Shown here in pieces: positions 16,819 through 25,712 of a stretch of DNA of 64,000 nt. Within the stretch, counting starts at the first letter, position 1. Every line of letters starts with the position of its first letter. This DNA comes from JBMNMU01 sp050953505 (GTDB taxonomy: Bacteria; Bacillota; Clostridia; Peptostreptococcales; Anaerovoracaceae), in assembly GCA_050953505.1 (NCBI GenBank), contig JBMNMU010000001.1, positions 682,001-746,000 of the forward strand, in the 5' to 3' direction. A program made the translations under genes and the position numbers. Under the pieces are notes generated by a model that saw nothing but the letters and a program-made list of their open reading frames with translations, was not told the origin of the DNA and did no database searches.

Positions 16819-17700
16819 ATGTCACAGCATAAGGAAGCTATGTTTTATAAAAGCAGAAGGGATGGCGGTGTTCAATGCTTCTTATGTCCACATCATTGTG
16901 TCATCTATGACGATAAAGTAGGGCTCTGTGGCGTAAGGAAGAATCTGAAGGGAAAGCTATATTCTCTCATTTATGGAAAGGTATCCTCCATGGCCTTAGA
17001 CCCTATAGAAAAAAAGCCTTTGAGAAACTTTCATTCTGGCAGTAATATATTCTCAATAGGGTCACTAGGGTGTAATTTAAGCTGCCCCTTTTGTCAGAAC
17101 CATTGTATTGCCAAAGTAGATGTGTTTAATTCGGAACCAGAAGTTATTTCTATTTCAAGTGAAGAGATGGTAGAAAAAGCCTGGAGTCTTAAACCCCGTG
17201 GGAATGTTGGGATTGCGTATACTTACAATGAACCTTCAGTGTGGTATGAGTTTGTTTTAGACACCGCAAAGCTAGCTAAAGAGAAGGGGCTTCTAAATAT
17301 AATGGTCACCAACGGTTATTTGAATTCGGATCCACTTAAAGAGCTACTGCCCTATATAGATGCCATGAATATAGACTTGAAGGCCTTTAATCAGGAATTT
17401 TATAAAAATATAGGAAATGGAAACCTTGAGATAGTAAAAAAATCAATTGAGCAGGCAGCAAGTACTTGTCACGTTGAAGTGACAACCCTTGTAATACCTG
17501 ATTTAAATGATTCTCCAAATGAAATGGATAAAATGTGTGAATGGCTAGCCTCAATAAATCCACTAATTCCCCTTCATCTTTCAAGATATTTTCCAAGATA
17601 TCAAATGAGGGATAAAGAACCAACTAGTTATGAATCCTTGTCCCAGCTTGCTGATATCGCTAGGAAGCATTTAAAATATGTATATTTGGGCAATGTATGA
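16819..17700 (+). CDS. amrS: AmmeMemoRadiSam system radical SAM protein
   Basis: A 293-residue radical SAM enzyme of the pyruvate-formate-lyase-activating-enzyme-like group. The SAM cluster motif is CNLSCPFC (C85, C89, C92). The N-terminus carries an extra cysteine-rich segment (CFLCPHHCVIYDDKVGLCGV, residues about 17-36) typical of this subfamily and able to bind a further metal or cluster. YTYNEPSVWYEF and NIDLKAFNQEFYK are further family landmarks. It follows the Memo-AMMECR1 fusion by 21 bp, has its own GGGAGGGG ribosome site, and is surely cotranscribed. The substrate is unknown. No glycyl-radical enzyme is adjacent, which argues against a simple activase role. Confidence 0.9.
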   Translation: MSQHKEAMFYKSRRDGGVQCFLCPHHCVIYDDKVGLCGVRKNLKGKLYSLIYGKVSSMALDPIEKKPLRNFHSGSNIFSIGSLGCNLSCPFCQNHCIAKVDVFNSEPEVISISSEEMVEKAWSLKPRGNVGIAYTYNEPSVWYEFVLDTAKLAKEKGLLNIMVTNGYLNSDPLKELLPYIDAMNIDLKAFNQEFYKNIGNGNLEIVKKSIEQAASTCHVEVTTLVIPDLNDSPNEMDKMCEWLASINPLIPLHLSRYFPRYQMRDKEPTSYESLSQLADIARKHLKYVYLGNV

Positions 17701-17749
17701 AAGGGAGATATTTTTTTATAAATACACATTGAAAGGGGTAAAGGGAGAG

Positions 17750-18325
17750 ATGGAACTTAATAACACTAATGGGGTTGAGATTATTAAATACACAGTACTA
17801 GGCGCTCTGTCTTATTTTATAGCAGGTCTGGTTGAAGGCATTGTGCTGCTACGATATGAGGCTATGCTGAGTTTTCCCGCAGAAGGAATCATTGGAGGCC
17901 TGATTTTTGGATTTTTTCTTGTCAAGCATTTTAATGTGGTGAGGACTGTTCTTGCATCACTTGCAGCTATTGTTATAGGCCTTTTTGTAGGAGCCTTTAT
18001 TGGTCTTTTAATATTTGACGGTTATTTTGTATCAAGCTTAGTGTCTGGTTTTCTTGTAGGTGGTATCTTTGGGCTAGTCATGGGAGCTAGATCAAAGTCC
18101 ATACAATTCGCTATCATAGCAGCAGTTGTATTTGCACTGGGTGACCTCATAACAAGCTATGTTTTTACATGGGAAGGTGGATTTCACGGCTTTATCACCG
18201 AGGTGACGGGAGATGTGGGATATATCGTTACTGTGGTGGCCTTGACTGCCTTATATCATGGAGTGGCAATCGGTCTAGGTACCGGCTTATATCTAAAGAG
18301 ATTAAAGGGTAAAGGGGAAGAATAG
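17750..18325 (+). CDS. Uncharacterised polytopic membrane protein
   Basis: 191-residue membrane protein with about five to six hydrophobic segments, very rich in glycine. Stretches such as GGLIFGFFLVKHF, GLFVGAFIGLLIF and LVGGIFGLVMGAR look like tightly packed helices. The start at 17750 follows GGGAG; the longer frame back to 17678 overlaps amrS and has no ribosome site. It lies 49 bp after amrS, so it may be the third gene of that operon. No known domain is recognised. A lipid, ion or cofactor role related to the radical SAM system is possible only by association. Confidence 0.6.
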   Translation: MELNNTNGVEIIKYTVLGALSYFIAGLVEGIVLLRYEAMLSFPAEGIIGGLIFGFFLVKHFNVVRTVLASLAAIVIGLFVGAFIGLLIFDGYFVSSLVSGFLVGGIFGLVMGARSKSIQFAIIAAVVFALGDLITSYVFTWEGGFHGFITEVTGDVGYIVTVVALTALYHGVAIGLGTGLYLKRLKGKGEE

Positions 18326-18441
18326 GAAAACATTTTTTATTATTATATTATTGACATAGGTTGGTAGCATGGTTTAAACTAGTGGAGTTAGAGGTATAAT
18401 TAATATATTGCATATATGATATTGAATAAAATATTTATAAT

Positions 18442-18731
18442 AGCGATGAAGGAGACAGTAGAAAGCGCGTAATATCCTTAAAGAGAGGGAGCTGCTGGTG
18501 AAAGGCTTCCGGTGAGGCGCATTTTGAAAATCACTCCAGAGCTGGTCTGCTGAAATCTAGTAAGCAGGTCCGGAAACTGTACGTTACACAGTATTGAGAG
18601 ACATGAGAAACCACTGAATTGTGTGCTATACATGGCAGGAATTTAGTGAATGATTATGTTATTAGGGTGGTACCGCGGTTTTGTTTTTGATCGTCCCTGG
18701 ATTCGATTATATCGTTTTCAGGGATTTTTTA
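18442..18731 (+). ncRNA. T-box leader (tRNA-Ile-sensing riboswitch) for ileS
   Basis: The leader starts near GCGATGAAGGAGACAGTA and continues with the stem I internal motifs (AGAGAGGGAGC, GGTGAAAGGCTTCCGG). A candidate specifier ATC (Ile) lies in GAAAATCACTCCAGAG at about 18526-18541. The T-box sequence GGTGGTACCGCGG is at 18666-18678. The terminator stem TCCCTG (18694-18699) / CAGGGA (18719-18724) is followed by TTTTTT. Uncharged tRNA-Ile is expected to stabilise the antiterminator and allow ileS transcription. Candidate -10 boxes TATAAT lie at 18395-18400 and 18436-18441; TTGACA is at 18351. Confidence 0.93.
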
Positions 18732-18852
18732 TTTCATCATACAGCATTCCTACCCTGATGAGTTGGATCATTACATGGGCCATCAAAGTCTCCCTCTAAT
18801 GATGGTTAATGATTGAAAATATAGGCCATAGGCCGATAGAAAGGAAATAAAT

Positions 18853-21800
18853 ATGTTTGAAAATTTATCTGAAAAACCTATAGCTGAATTGCAGAATGAG
18901 CAAGCAGACAAATGGTATGATGAAAATTTATTAGAGAAATGTGTGACTACAAGAGAAGGAAAGCCATCCTTCATATTTTATGAGGGCCCTCCTACAGCCA
19001 ATGGAAGACCTGGTATTCACCATGTCATCTCCAGGACTCTGAAGGACTCTGTTTGTCGATACAAAACCATGCAAGGCTTCCAAGTTAAAAGAAAAGCCGG
19101 CTGGGATACCCATGGGCTTCCTGTAGAAATAGAAGTGGAAAGACAGTTAAAGATTAATGGGAAACAAGATATCGAAAAATATGGCATCAAGGAATTCAAT
19201 GAAAAGTGTAAGGAATCCGTTTTTACTTACGAAAAGCAATGGAGGGAAATGTCCAAAAGAATGGGCTACCTCATTGATATGGATAACCCTTACATCACTT
19301 TGGATAATAACTATATCGAAAGCGTCTGGTGGATTTTAAAGGAGTTTTTCAAGGGTGGATTGATTTATCAAGGTCATAAGATCCTACCTTATTGCCCAAG
19401 ATGTGGAACTGGACTAGCCTCCCACGAGGTTGCCCAAGGATATAAAGAAGTTAAAAGCAATACGATAACAGCAAAATTCAAGAGAAAAGATAAGGATGAG
19501 TACTTCCTTGCTTGGACCACAACACCATGGACCCTGGCATCTAATGTGTCCCTGACTGTTGGTGCAGATATTGACTATTATAAAGTGGAACAGGAGGGTA
19601 CTGTTTATTATGTTGCCAAAGCACTAGCCGATAAGGTTCTCGGTGCTGGAGAATACACTGTACTAGAGGAATTAAAAGGAAAAGACCTGGAATATATCGA
19701 ATACGAACAGCTTATGCCTTTCTTAGAAGTAGACAAGAAAGGGTTTTATGTAACCTGTGCAGATTATGTTTCCACAGAAGATGGTACAGGTATCGTTCAT
19801 ACAGCACCTGCTTTTGGTGAAGATGACTATCAAACAGGAAGAAGATATAATCTACCTATCCTGCAGCCTGTCGACGAAGAAGGTAAATATACAGGAACTC
19901 CTTGGGCTGGCAGATTCGTTATGGAAGAAGGCTTGGATGTTGACATCATTAAGTGGCTGGCTGCTGAGGATAAAATATATACAAAAGAGAAGGTGGAGCA
20001 TAATTATCCTCATTGCTGGAGATGCAGCACGCCTTTAATCTACTATGCAAATCCTAGCTGGTATATTGAAATGACCAAGCTGAAGGATCAGCTGGTAGCG
20101 AATAATAAAGAAGTAAACTGGTTCCCTGACTATATCGGAGAAAAACGCTTCGGTAACTGGTTGGAAAATGTCAATGATTGGGCAATTTCAAGGAGCAGAT
20201 ACTGGGGAACCCCAATTAATATATGGAAATGTGAATGTGGACACCTTGAGTCCATTGGCTCTCGAAAAGAGCTGGTGGAAAAAAGCATTGAAGAAATTGA
20301 CGAAAGCATAGAGCTTCATAGGCCTTATGTAGATGAAGTGCATTTGAAATGCGAAAAGTGTGGCGGAATCATGAGCAGGATCGAAGAAGTTATGGACTGT
20401 TGGTTTGACAGTGGCTCTATGCCCTTTGCACAGCACCATTATCCCTTTGAAAACAAAGAGATCTTTGATGACGAGCTATTTCCTGCTGACTTTATCAATG
20501 AAGGTATCGACCAGACAAGAGGATGGTTCTATTCTCTCATTGCCATATCTACATTTATTAAGGGAAGGGCCCCCTATAAAAATGTATTGGTAAATGACCT
20601 AATCCTCGACAAAGAAGGCAAAAAAATGTCCAAGTCCAGAGGAAATACTGTTGATCCCTTTGACCTTTTTGACAAGTATGGCGCTGATGCTACGAGATGG
20701 TATTTGTTACACACTTCACCGGCTTGGTCTCCAACTAAGTTCGATGAGGATGGTTTGATAGAAATTGTTAGCAAGTTCTTTGGAACCTTAAAGAATGTAT
20801 ATAATTTCTTTGTACTTTACTCTAATCAGGATGATATAAATCCTAAAGAGATTTTTGTTGACTATGAAAAACGACCAGAGCTTGACAGATGGATTCTATC
20901 AAAATACAACCAAGTCATACAGGATGTAACCAACAATATGGATCAGTATGACCACATGAAGTCAGTAAGAAAGATTCAAAACTTTGTTGTAGAGGATCTT
21001 TCCAACTGGTATATCAGAAGGGCTAGAAGGCGTTTTTGGGCTGAAGAAATGACAGAGGATAAGAAATCTGTCTATGCAACAACCTATGAGATTCTTGTGG
21101 GCATCGTTCAGCTGTCTGCTCCTTTTGCACCGTTTATTACGGATGAAATCTATATAAAGCTCACCGGCGAAGAATCGGTTCATCTTTCATATTATCCTGT
21201 AGTAAAGGAAGAGTGCATTGATGAAACAGTAGAAGCTAGGATGGACCTAGTAAGAAATCTTGTGGGCCTTGGCAGAGGAGCAAGAGAAAAAGAGAGAATC
21301 AAAGTAAGACAACCTTTGCAAACTATTATGGTTGATGGGAAATATGAAAATCTCATTGGAGATATGGTAGATCTTATCAAGGAAGAGTTAAATGTGAAGG
21401 ATGTTGCCTTTGAAAAGAACTTAGACAATTTTTTGAATTACAAATTAAAGCCGGACTTTAAAGCAGCTGGCCCAGTTTTAGGCCCTAAAATCAAGGTCTT
21501 TGGTGCGGCACTTGCAAAGGCAGACCCCGTTAGCGTGAGAGCAGAGCTTGGGGACAAGCAAGAGGTTGTGCTAGTGCTGGATGGTGAAGAGGTAGTCATC
21601 CCTCAGGATTTTATAGAAATTCAAATCACAGCAAAGGAAGGCTTTGCAGTGGCTGTAGAAAACAATTTGTTTACCATACTAGATACAACCATTACCAAAG
21701 AACTAGTTTATGAAGGTTTAGCCAGAGAAATGGTTTCTAAGGTGCAACAGATGAGAAAACAAAAAGATTTAGATATGATGGACCGTATCAAGATTTATTA

Positions 21801-21957
21801 TCATGGAGATGAGGAAATAGATGCGGCTGTTGCAGAGCACGAGGACTACATTAAAAAGGAGACCTTAGCAGAAGAACTTGTAGTTAAGGCAGGTTTTGAA
21901 GAATTTGATCTCAATGGTCATAAAACAGGTATTGAAATAGAAAAATTAAATAATTAG
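18853..21957 (+). CDS. ileS: Isoleucyl-tRNA synthetase (eukaryote-like IleRS2 type)
   Basis: 1034-residue class I aminoacyl-tRNA synthetase that charges tRNA-Ile. The HIGH region reads GPPTANGRPGIHHV, and KMSKS is intact at residues 591-595. The editing domain is present (LAWTTTPWTLASNV is its threonine-rich landmark). Zinc-finger-like cysteines occur in CPRCGTG, CWRCSTP and CEKCGG. The long C-terminus and the GIHHV form of HIGH point to the IleRS2 group, which is often less sensitive to mupirocin (family knowledge). The gene is preceded by a T-box leader and followed by a strong terminator, so it is a single-gene unit. Confidence 0.95.
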   Translation: MFENLSEKPIAELQNEQADKWYDENLLEKCVTTREGKPSFIFYEGPPTANGRPGIHHVISRTLKDSVCRYKTMQGFQVKRKAGWDTHGLPVEIEVERQLKINGKQDIEKYGIKEFNEKCKESVFTYEKQWREMSKRMGYLIDMDNPYITLDNNYIESVWWILKEFFKGGLIYQGHKILPYCPRCGTGLASHEVAQGYKEVKSNTITAKFKRKDKDEYFLAWTTTPWTLASNVSLTVGADIDYYKVEQEGTVYYVAKALADKVLGAGEYTVLEELKGKDLEYIEYEQLMPFLEVDKKGFYVTCADYVSTEDGTGIVHTAPAFGEDDYQTGRRYNLPILQPVDEEGKYTGTPWAGRFVMEEGLDVDIIKWLAAEDKIYTKEKVEHNYPHCWRCSTPLIYYANPSWYIEMTKLKDQLVANNKEVNWFPDYIGEKRFGNWLENVNDWAISRSRYWGTPINIWKCECGHLESIGSRKELVEKSIEEIDESIELHRPYVDEVHLKCEKCGGIMSRIEEVMDCWFDSGSMPFAQHHYPFENKEIFDDELFPADFINEGIDQTRGWFYSLIAISTFIKGRAPYKNVLVNDLILDKEGKKMSKSRGNTVDPFDLFDKYGADATRWYLLHTSPAWSPTKFDEDGLIEIVSKFFGTLKNVYNFFVLYSNQDDINPKEIFVDYEKRPELDRWILSKYNQVIQDVTNNMDQYDHMKSVRKIQNFVVEDLSNWYIRRARRRFWAEEMTEDKKSVYATTYEILVGIVQLSAPFAPFITDEIYIKLTGEESVHLSYYPVVKEECIDETVEARMDLVRNLVGLGRGAREKERIKVRQPLQTIMVDGKYENLIGDMVDLIKEELNVKDVAFEKNLDNFLNYKLKPDFKAAGPVLGPKIKVFGAALAKADPVSVRAELGDKQEVVLVLDGEEVVIPQDFIEIQITAKEGFAVAVENNLFTILDTTITKELVYEGLAREMVSKVQQMRKQKDLDMMDRIKIYYHGDEEIDAAVAEHEDYIKKETLAEELVVKAGFEEFDLNGHKTGIEIEKLNN

Positions 21958-21969
21958 TTAAATGACAGT

Positions 21970-22005
21970 GCTCCAGCGACAAAATAGAACCTTTGTTGCT
22001 GGAGC
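21970..22005 (+). terminator. ileS terminator
   Basis: A 14-bp stem, GCTCCAGCGACAAA / TTTGTTGCTGGAGC with one G-T pair, starts 12 bp after the ileS stop and is followed by TTTGTA. Confidence 0.85.
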
Positions 22006-22152
22006 TTTGTAATAAGCCTTTTCCTTTACTACATCATAAGTCACTGCTATAATGGTAACAATATACAAAAGATGGCTGCCATTAGCATCTAATAAATGTG
22101 TTGCAGGCAGATAGCTAGCTTAATTTGTAATGAGAAATAGGAGGTACAGGAA

Positions 22153-23184
22153 ATGCACCAGATGTTCAATGAGTATAAGATAAAAAATCTAACTCTAAAA
22201 AATCGGATTGTCATGCCGCCCATGGACATGTATTGCGCCCCTGAAAGCGGAATTTCTACCAAGTGGCACACCATACATTATGCTACTAGAGCAATAGGCG
22301 GAACGGGCCTGATTATAGTAGAAACAACTGCCGTTTCTCCGGAAGGAAGGATTTCATCCAATGATTTAGGTTTATGGGATGATGCTCACATTGAGGGACT
22401 TGCAGAGATTGTAGATATGGTGCATGAATGTGGTGCAAAGATCAGTATTCAGCTCAACCACGCAGGGAGAAAATGTGAAGCAAAGGGTATGGATGTAGAG
22501 GCACCTTCCGCATTGGCCTACGAAGAAGGAAGCCCTATTCCCCGGGAAATGTCTAAAGAGGATATAGCTCAAACTGTGGAAGAATTTAAAGCTGCTGCTG
22601 CTAGGGCTCATCAAGCGGGCTTTGATATGCTTCAAATTCACGGCGCTCACGGCTACCTAATTAATGAATTTTTATCTCCCCTAACTAATCGCAGAACGGA
22701 TGAGTATGGCGGGAGTCACGAAAACAGAGTACGATTTTTAGGTGAAATTATCGATGCAGTGAGAACTGTTTGGCCATGGGAAAAACCACTAGAAGTTCGT
22801 GTGACAGCTGAAGATTACCAAGAGGGGGGAAACCTTCCTGAGGATTTGGCTAAAATGATCAACTTAGTGAAAGATAAAGGCCTTGATGCTGTAAATGTCA
22901 GTACTGGTGGCCTTGTTCCTGTGGTACCAAAGGTGTTTCCTGGATATCAGGTACCCCATGCTGAATTGATTAAAAAAGAAACTGGATTACCGGTTACCGC
23001 CGGGGGCCTCATTACCAACGGTGAGGAAGTAGAGTCCATTATCTCAGAAGGAAAAGCAGAATTAGTATATCTTGGAAGAGAGCTTCTCAGAAATCCTTAT
23101 TGGGTTTTAGAGACTGCACATAAAATGAATGTTGATATAGAGTGGCCAAAGCAGTACGAAAGAGGAAAATGGAGGAAAAAATAG
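22153..23184 (+). CDS. NADH:flavin oxidoreductase, old yellow enzyme family
   Basis: 343-residue FMN-dependent TIM-barrel reductase of the OYE family, closest in style to the YqjM/NamA class. It opens MFNEYKIKNLTLKNRIVMPPM, with the flavin segment LNHAGRK near 95, the substrate-binding IHGAHGYLINEFLSP near 166 (active-site H..H and Y), the NRRTDEYGG loop and TAGGLITNGEE near 278. YLGRELLRNPYW near the end binds the phosphate. No additional iron-sulfur or NAD domain follows, so it is the short form. Such enzymes reduce activated alkenes, and the physiological substrate is unknown. It has a GGAGGT ribosome site and lies upstream of the cis-prenyltransferase-like gene. Confidence 0.9.
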   Translation: MHQMFNEYKIKNLTLKNRIVMPPMDMYCAPESGISTKWHTIHYATRAIGGTGLIIVETTAVSPEGRISSNDLGLWDDAHIEGLAEIVDMVHECGAKISIQLNHAGRKCEAKGMDVEAPSALAYEEGSPIPREMSKEDIAQTVEEFKAAAARAHQAGFDMLQIHGAHGYLINEFLSPLTNRRTDEYGGSHENRVRFLGEIIDAVRTVWPWEKPLEVRVTAEDYQEGGNLPEDLAKMINLVKDKGLDAVNVSTGGLVPVVPKVFPGYQVPHAELIKKETGLPVTAGGLITNGEEVESIISEGKAELVYLGRELLRNPYWVLETAHKMNVDIEWPKQYERGKWRKK

Positions 23185-23239
23185 GTATATTTCCAGTTGA
23201 ATATATGCACAATAGTTAAGTAAATATATCTAAGTGGGT

Positions 23240-23293
23240 GGCGAGGTTTTGGCCCATTGAAGGGACGATGTAAAATGGGTCAACTTAACCGCC
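23240..23293 (+). promoter_or_regulatory. Structured leader upstream of the cis-prenyltransferase-like gene
   Basis: A two-part stem lies 33 bp before the start codon. The outer helix pairs GGC and GGTT (23240-23248, with a GA bulge) with AACCGCC (23287-23293). The inner helix pairs GGCCCATT (23251-23258) with AATGGGTC (23274-23281), enclosing a 15-nt loop. No T-run follows, so it is not a simple terminator. It does not match a riboswitch class I know. Confidence 0.45.
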
Positions 23294-23326
23294 TATTGAC
23301 ATATAAAAGGAGGGGTGCATATATTT

Positions 23327-23944
23327 ATGAAGAAATATAGCCGGGTACCAGCACATATTGGAGTCATACCCGATGGGAATAGAAGGTGGGCAGTAGGAAA
23401 GGGTATGGACAAGAAGGATGGTTATCATTATGGTATTAGCCCCGGATTCCACTTATATGAGCTTTGTAAGGAAATAGGCGTTAGGGAGCTCACCTTATAT
23501 GGCTTTACTGTTGATAATACAAAAAGACCTGCTGCACAAAAAAAGGCATTTCAAGAAGCCTGCATCAATGCAGTTATGGAATTGACAGAAAAGGATGCTC
23601 AGTTGTTGGTATTGGGAAATACTAAATCACCTTGCTTTCCCGAGAAGCTTTTACCTTTCACTAAAAGGACAACCTTCGGAAACGGTAGCATGAAGGTGAA
23701 TTTTTTAGTAAATTATGGCTGGGATTGGGACCTTAATACGGAGGGGTTAGCATCTAGGGATATATCACGAATTGATTTGATTATTAGATGGGGCGGACGT
23801 AGACGGTTAAGTGGCTTCCTACCTATTCAGTCTGTGTATGCGGACATGTATGTTTTAGATGAGCTCTGGCCTGATTTTAAGCCGGAACACTTTTATCAGG
23901 CGATGGACTGGTATCAGTCACAGGATGTTACCTTAGGTGGTTGA
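23327..23944 (+). CDS. Divergent cis-prenyltransferase (undecaprenyl-diphosphate-synthase-like)
   Basis: A 205-residue protein of the UppS fold. The catalytic signature HIGVIPDGNRRWA (D16) is intact. The usual C-terminal signature RTSGE-RLSNFLLWQ is replaced by RWGGRRRLSGFLPIQ, followed by SVYADMYVLDELWPDF. It is about 40 residues shorter than standard UppS. These changes suggest a different prenyl acceptor, chain length or role; the housekeeping uppS is presumably elsewhere near frr-cdsA. The start at 23327 sits 11 bp after AAAGGAGGGG; a GTG at 23315 overlaps that site. A structured leader precedes it, and rlmN follows closely. Confidence 0.8.
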   Translation: MKKYSRVPAHIGVIPDGNRRWAVGKGMDKKDGYHYGISPGFHLYELCKEIGVRELTLYGFTVDNTKRPAAQKKAFQEACINAVMELTEKDAQLLVLGNTKSPCFPEKLLPFTKRTTFGNGSMKVNFLVNYGWDWDLNTEGLASRDISRIDLIIRWGGRRRLSGFLPIQSVYADMYVLDELWPDFKPEHFYQAMDWYQSQDVTLGG

Positions 23945-23985
23945 AGTATATTTTAAGAGAGAATGTTAAAGAACGTGGAGGCGTA

Positions 23986-25014
23986 ATGAAAGCAGATTTA
24001 AAAAATATGACAATTGAAGAGATGGAACAGTTCTTTGACAGCATAGGTGAAAAGAAATTCAGAGCAAATCAGGTTTTCGCCTGGTTGCATCGTGGCATTT
24101 ACAGCTTTGAAGAAATGACTGATTTATCAAAAAATCTAAGGCATAAGCTGGAAGAGACTGCAATGATAGAGAAATTAGAAGCAGCCTCCGTTCAAGAATC
24201 AAAGCAGGATGGGACGAAAAAATATCTTTTCATCCTTTCTGATGGGAATGCAATTGAAAGCGTATTTATGAAATATAAATATGGAAATACCATTTGTATT
24301 TCCTCCCAAGCTGGATGTAGGATGGGTTGTGGCTTTTGCGCGTCTACAATGAAGGGATTAAGCAGAAATTTAAAAGCTGGAGAGATGGTGGATCAGGTCA
24401 TTGCCGTAGAGAGGGATACATCGGAGAAAATTGGTAACGTTGTTGTGATGGGTACAGGAGAGCCCTTTGACAATTACAAGAATCTATCTAAGTTTATAAA
24501 GATTATAAACGCAAAGGAGGGGCTAAATATAGGGATGCGGAGTATCACTGTTTCTACATGTGGCCTTATTCCTGAAATAGATGAAATGGCAAAAGAGTTC
24601 CCTCAAGTAAACCTAGCGATTTCTCTACATGCACCTAATGATGAAATCAGAAGTAAGATGATGCCTATTAACAAGCGTTATGGCATGGAAGATCTTCTCA
24701 AGGCTTGTAAGAAGTATATTGACAAAACAGGAAGAAGAATTACCTTCGAATATGCTTTAGTAGAAGGGGTAAATGATAGCCAAAAGAATGCTTTGGAATT
24801 GGCTGAAAAACTTCGCGGGCTCAATTGTCATGTAAATCTCATTCCCTTAAACAGTGTTCAAGAAACAGGCTTGAAGGGTACCGAAAAAGCATCTTCCAAT
24901 AGATTTCGTGAGATATTAGAGAATCGTGGGATACAAACAACCATTAGAAGAGAACTGGGTAGTGATATCGACGCAGCCTGTGGCCAATTAAGGTTAAAAA
25001 ATCTCAAGGAGTAA
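23986..25014 (+). CDS. rlmN: Dual-specificity RNA methyltransferase RlmN
   Basis: A 342-residue radical SAM enzyme that methylates C2 of A2503 in 23S rRNA and of A37 in some tRNAs. The cluster motif CRMGCGFC gives C111, C115 and C118. GTGEPFDNY, SITVSTCGL and ISLHAPNDE are family landmarks. The second catalytic cysteine lies near the end in DAACGQL. The opening MTIEEMEQFFDSIGEKKFRANQVFAWLH is the expected N-terminal helical domain. The start at 23986 follows GTGGAGG; the upstream in-frame start at 23941 overlaps the previous gene without a ribosome site. Confidence 0.95.
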   Translation: MKADLKNMTIEEMEQFFDSIGEKKFRANQVFAWLHRGIYSFEEMTDLSKNLRHKLEETAMIEKLEAASVQESKQDGTKKYLFILSDGNAIESVFMKYKYGNTICISSQAGCRMGCGFCASTMKGLSRNLKAGEMVDQVIAVERDTSEKIGNVVVMGTGEPFDNYKNLSKFIKIINAKEGLNIGMRSITVSTCGLIPEIDEMAKEFPQVNLAISLHAPNDEIRSKMMPINKRYGMEDLLKACKKYIDKTGRRITFEYALVEGVNDSQKNALELAEKLRGLNCHVNLIPLNSVQETGLKGTEKASSNRFREILENRGIQTTIRRELGSDIDAACGQLRLKNLKE

Positions 25015-25101
25015 TAGGGATTATCATTGCTCCAACATATAGTATGGTGTATAATGGAATAACAAGTTAATCATGAGTTGAAAAATAAGGGGGAGATTCA
25101 A

Positions 25102-25527
25102 ATGGTGAAATTATTAGTTGGACACAAAGGCTCCGGAAAAACAAAACAAATGATCAACCTTGCTAATGAATGGATAGAAAAGGCTGACGGCAGTATTGTT
25201 TTTATCAACAAGAATCATAGATTAATGTATGACCTTAAACACAAGATCAGAGTAGTCTGTATGGAAGAGTTTGAACACATTACCAACAGCGATGAATACA
25301 TTGGATTCATTTATGGAATCATCAGCTCAGATCATGATATTGAGGTTATTTTTATAGATAGCATATTGAAGCATGCAGATATTAATATTGAAGATTTGCC
25401 AGCATTTTTGACAAGGCTCAAAAATATAGGTAATTTGTTTGAAATAGAATTTATTGTTAGTATAAGTGCCGATCCTGAAGAAATAGGAGACAGCGTAAAG
25501 GAGTTTGAAATATTAAATTTGAAATAA
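25102..25527 (+). CDS. Small P-loop protein of unknown function
   Basis: A 141-residue cytoplasmic protein that begins with a Walker A motif (LLVGHKGSGKT, residues about 4-14). A Walker B-like strand (DIEVIFIDSIL) lies near residue 83. A helix with KNHRLMYDLKHKIRVV links them. It lacks the rest of a kinase or ABC domain. Similar short proteins in clostridia are often labelled ATP-binding or PilT-like, but no function is established to my knowledge. The start at 25102 follows AAGGGGGAG; the frame could begin at a TTG on 25078. It stands between rlmN and a good terminator. Confidence 0.7.
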   Translation: MVKLLVGHKGSGKTKQMINLANEWIEKADGSIVFINKNHRLMYDLKHKIRVVCMEEFEHITNSDEYIGFIYGIISSDHDIEVIFIDSILKHADINIEDLPAFLTRLKNIGNLFEIEFIVSISADPEEIGDSVKEFEILNLK

Positions 25528-25582
25528 ATTAGACTCTTCCCTGACGCTAAAATGACAGTTAAGTAAATCCATAAAAATCAGC

Positions 25583-25604
25583 GGCGGTGACAACCATCAC
25601 CGCC
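25583..25604 (+). terminator. Terminator after the small P-loop gene
   Basis: Perfect 8-bp stem GGCGGTGA / TCACCGCC with a 6-nt loop. Only a short TTT tail follows, then TTTG. Confidence 0.7.
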
Positions 25605-25712
25605 TTTCAGTTTGCCTTGCCCAATTTATACTACCCCCCATTCATATAAATACTATCAGGAAAATTCTTATCTACATACATTTTCAAATCAGAAAAACAA
25701 AGGAAAGATAAA

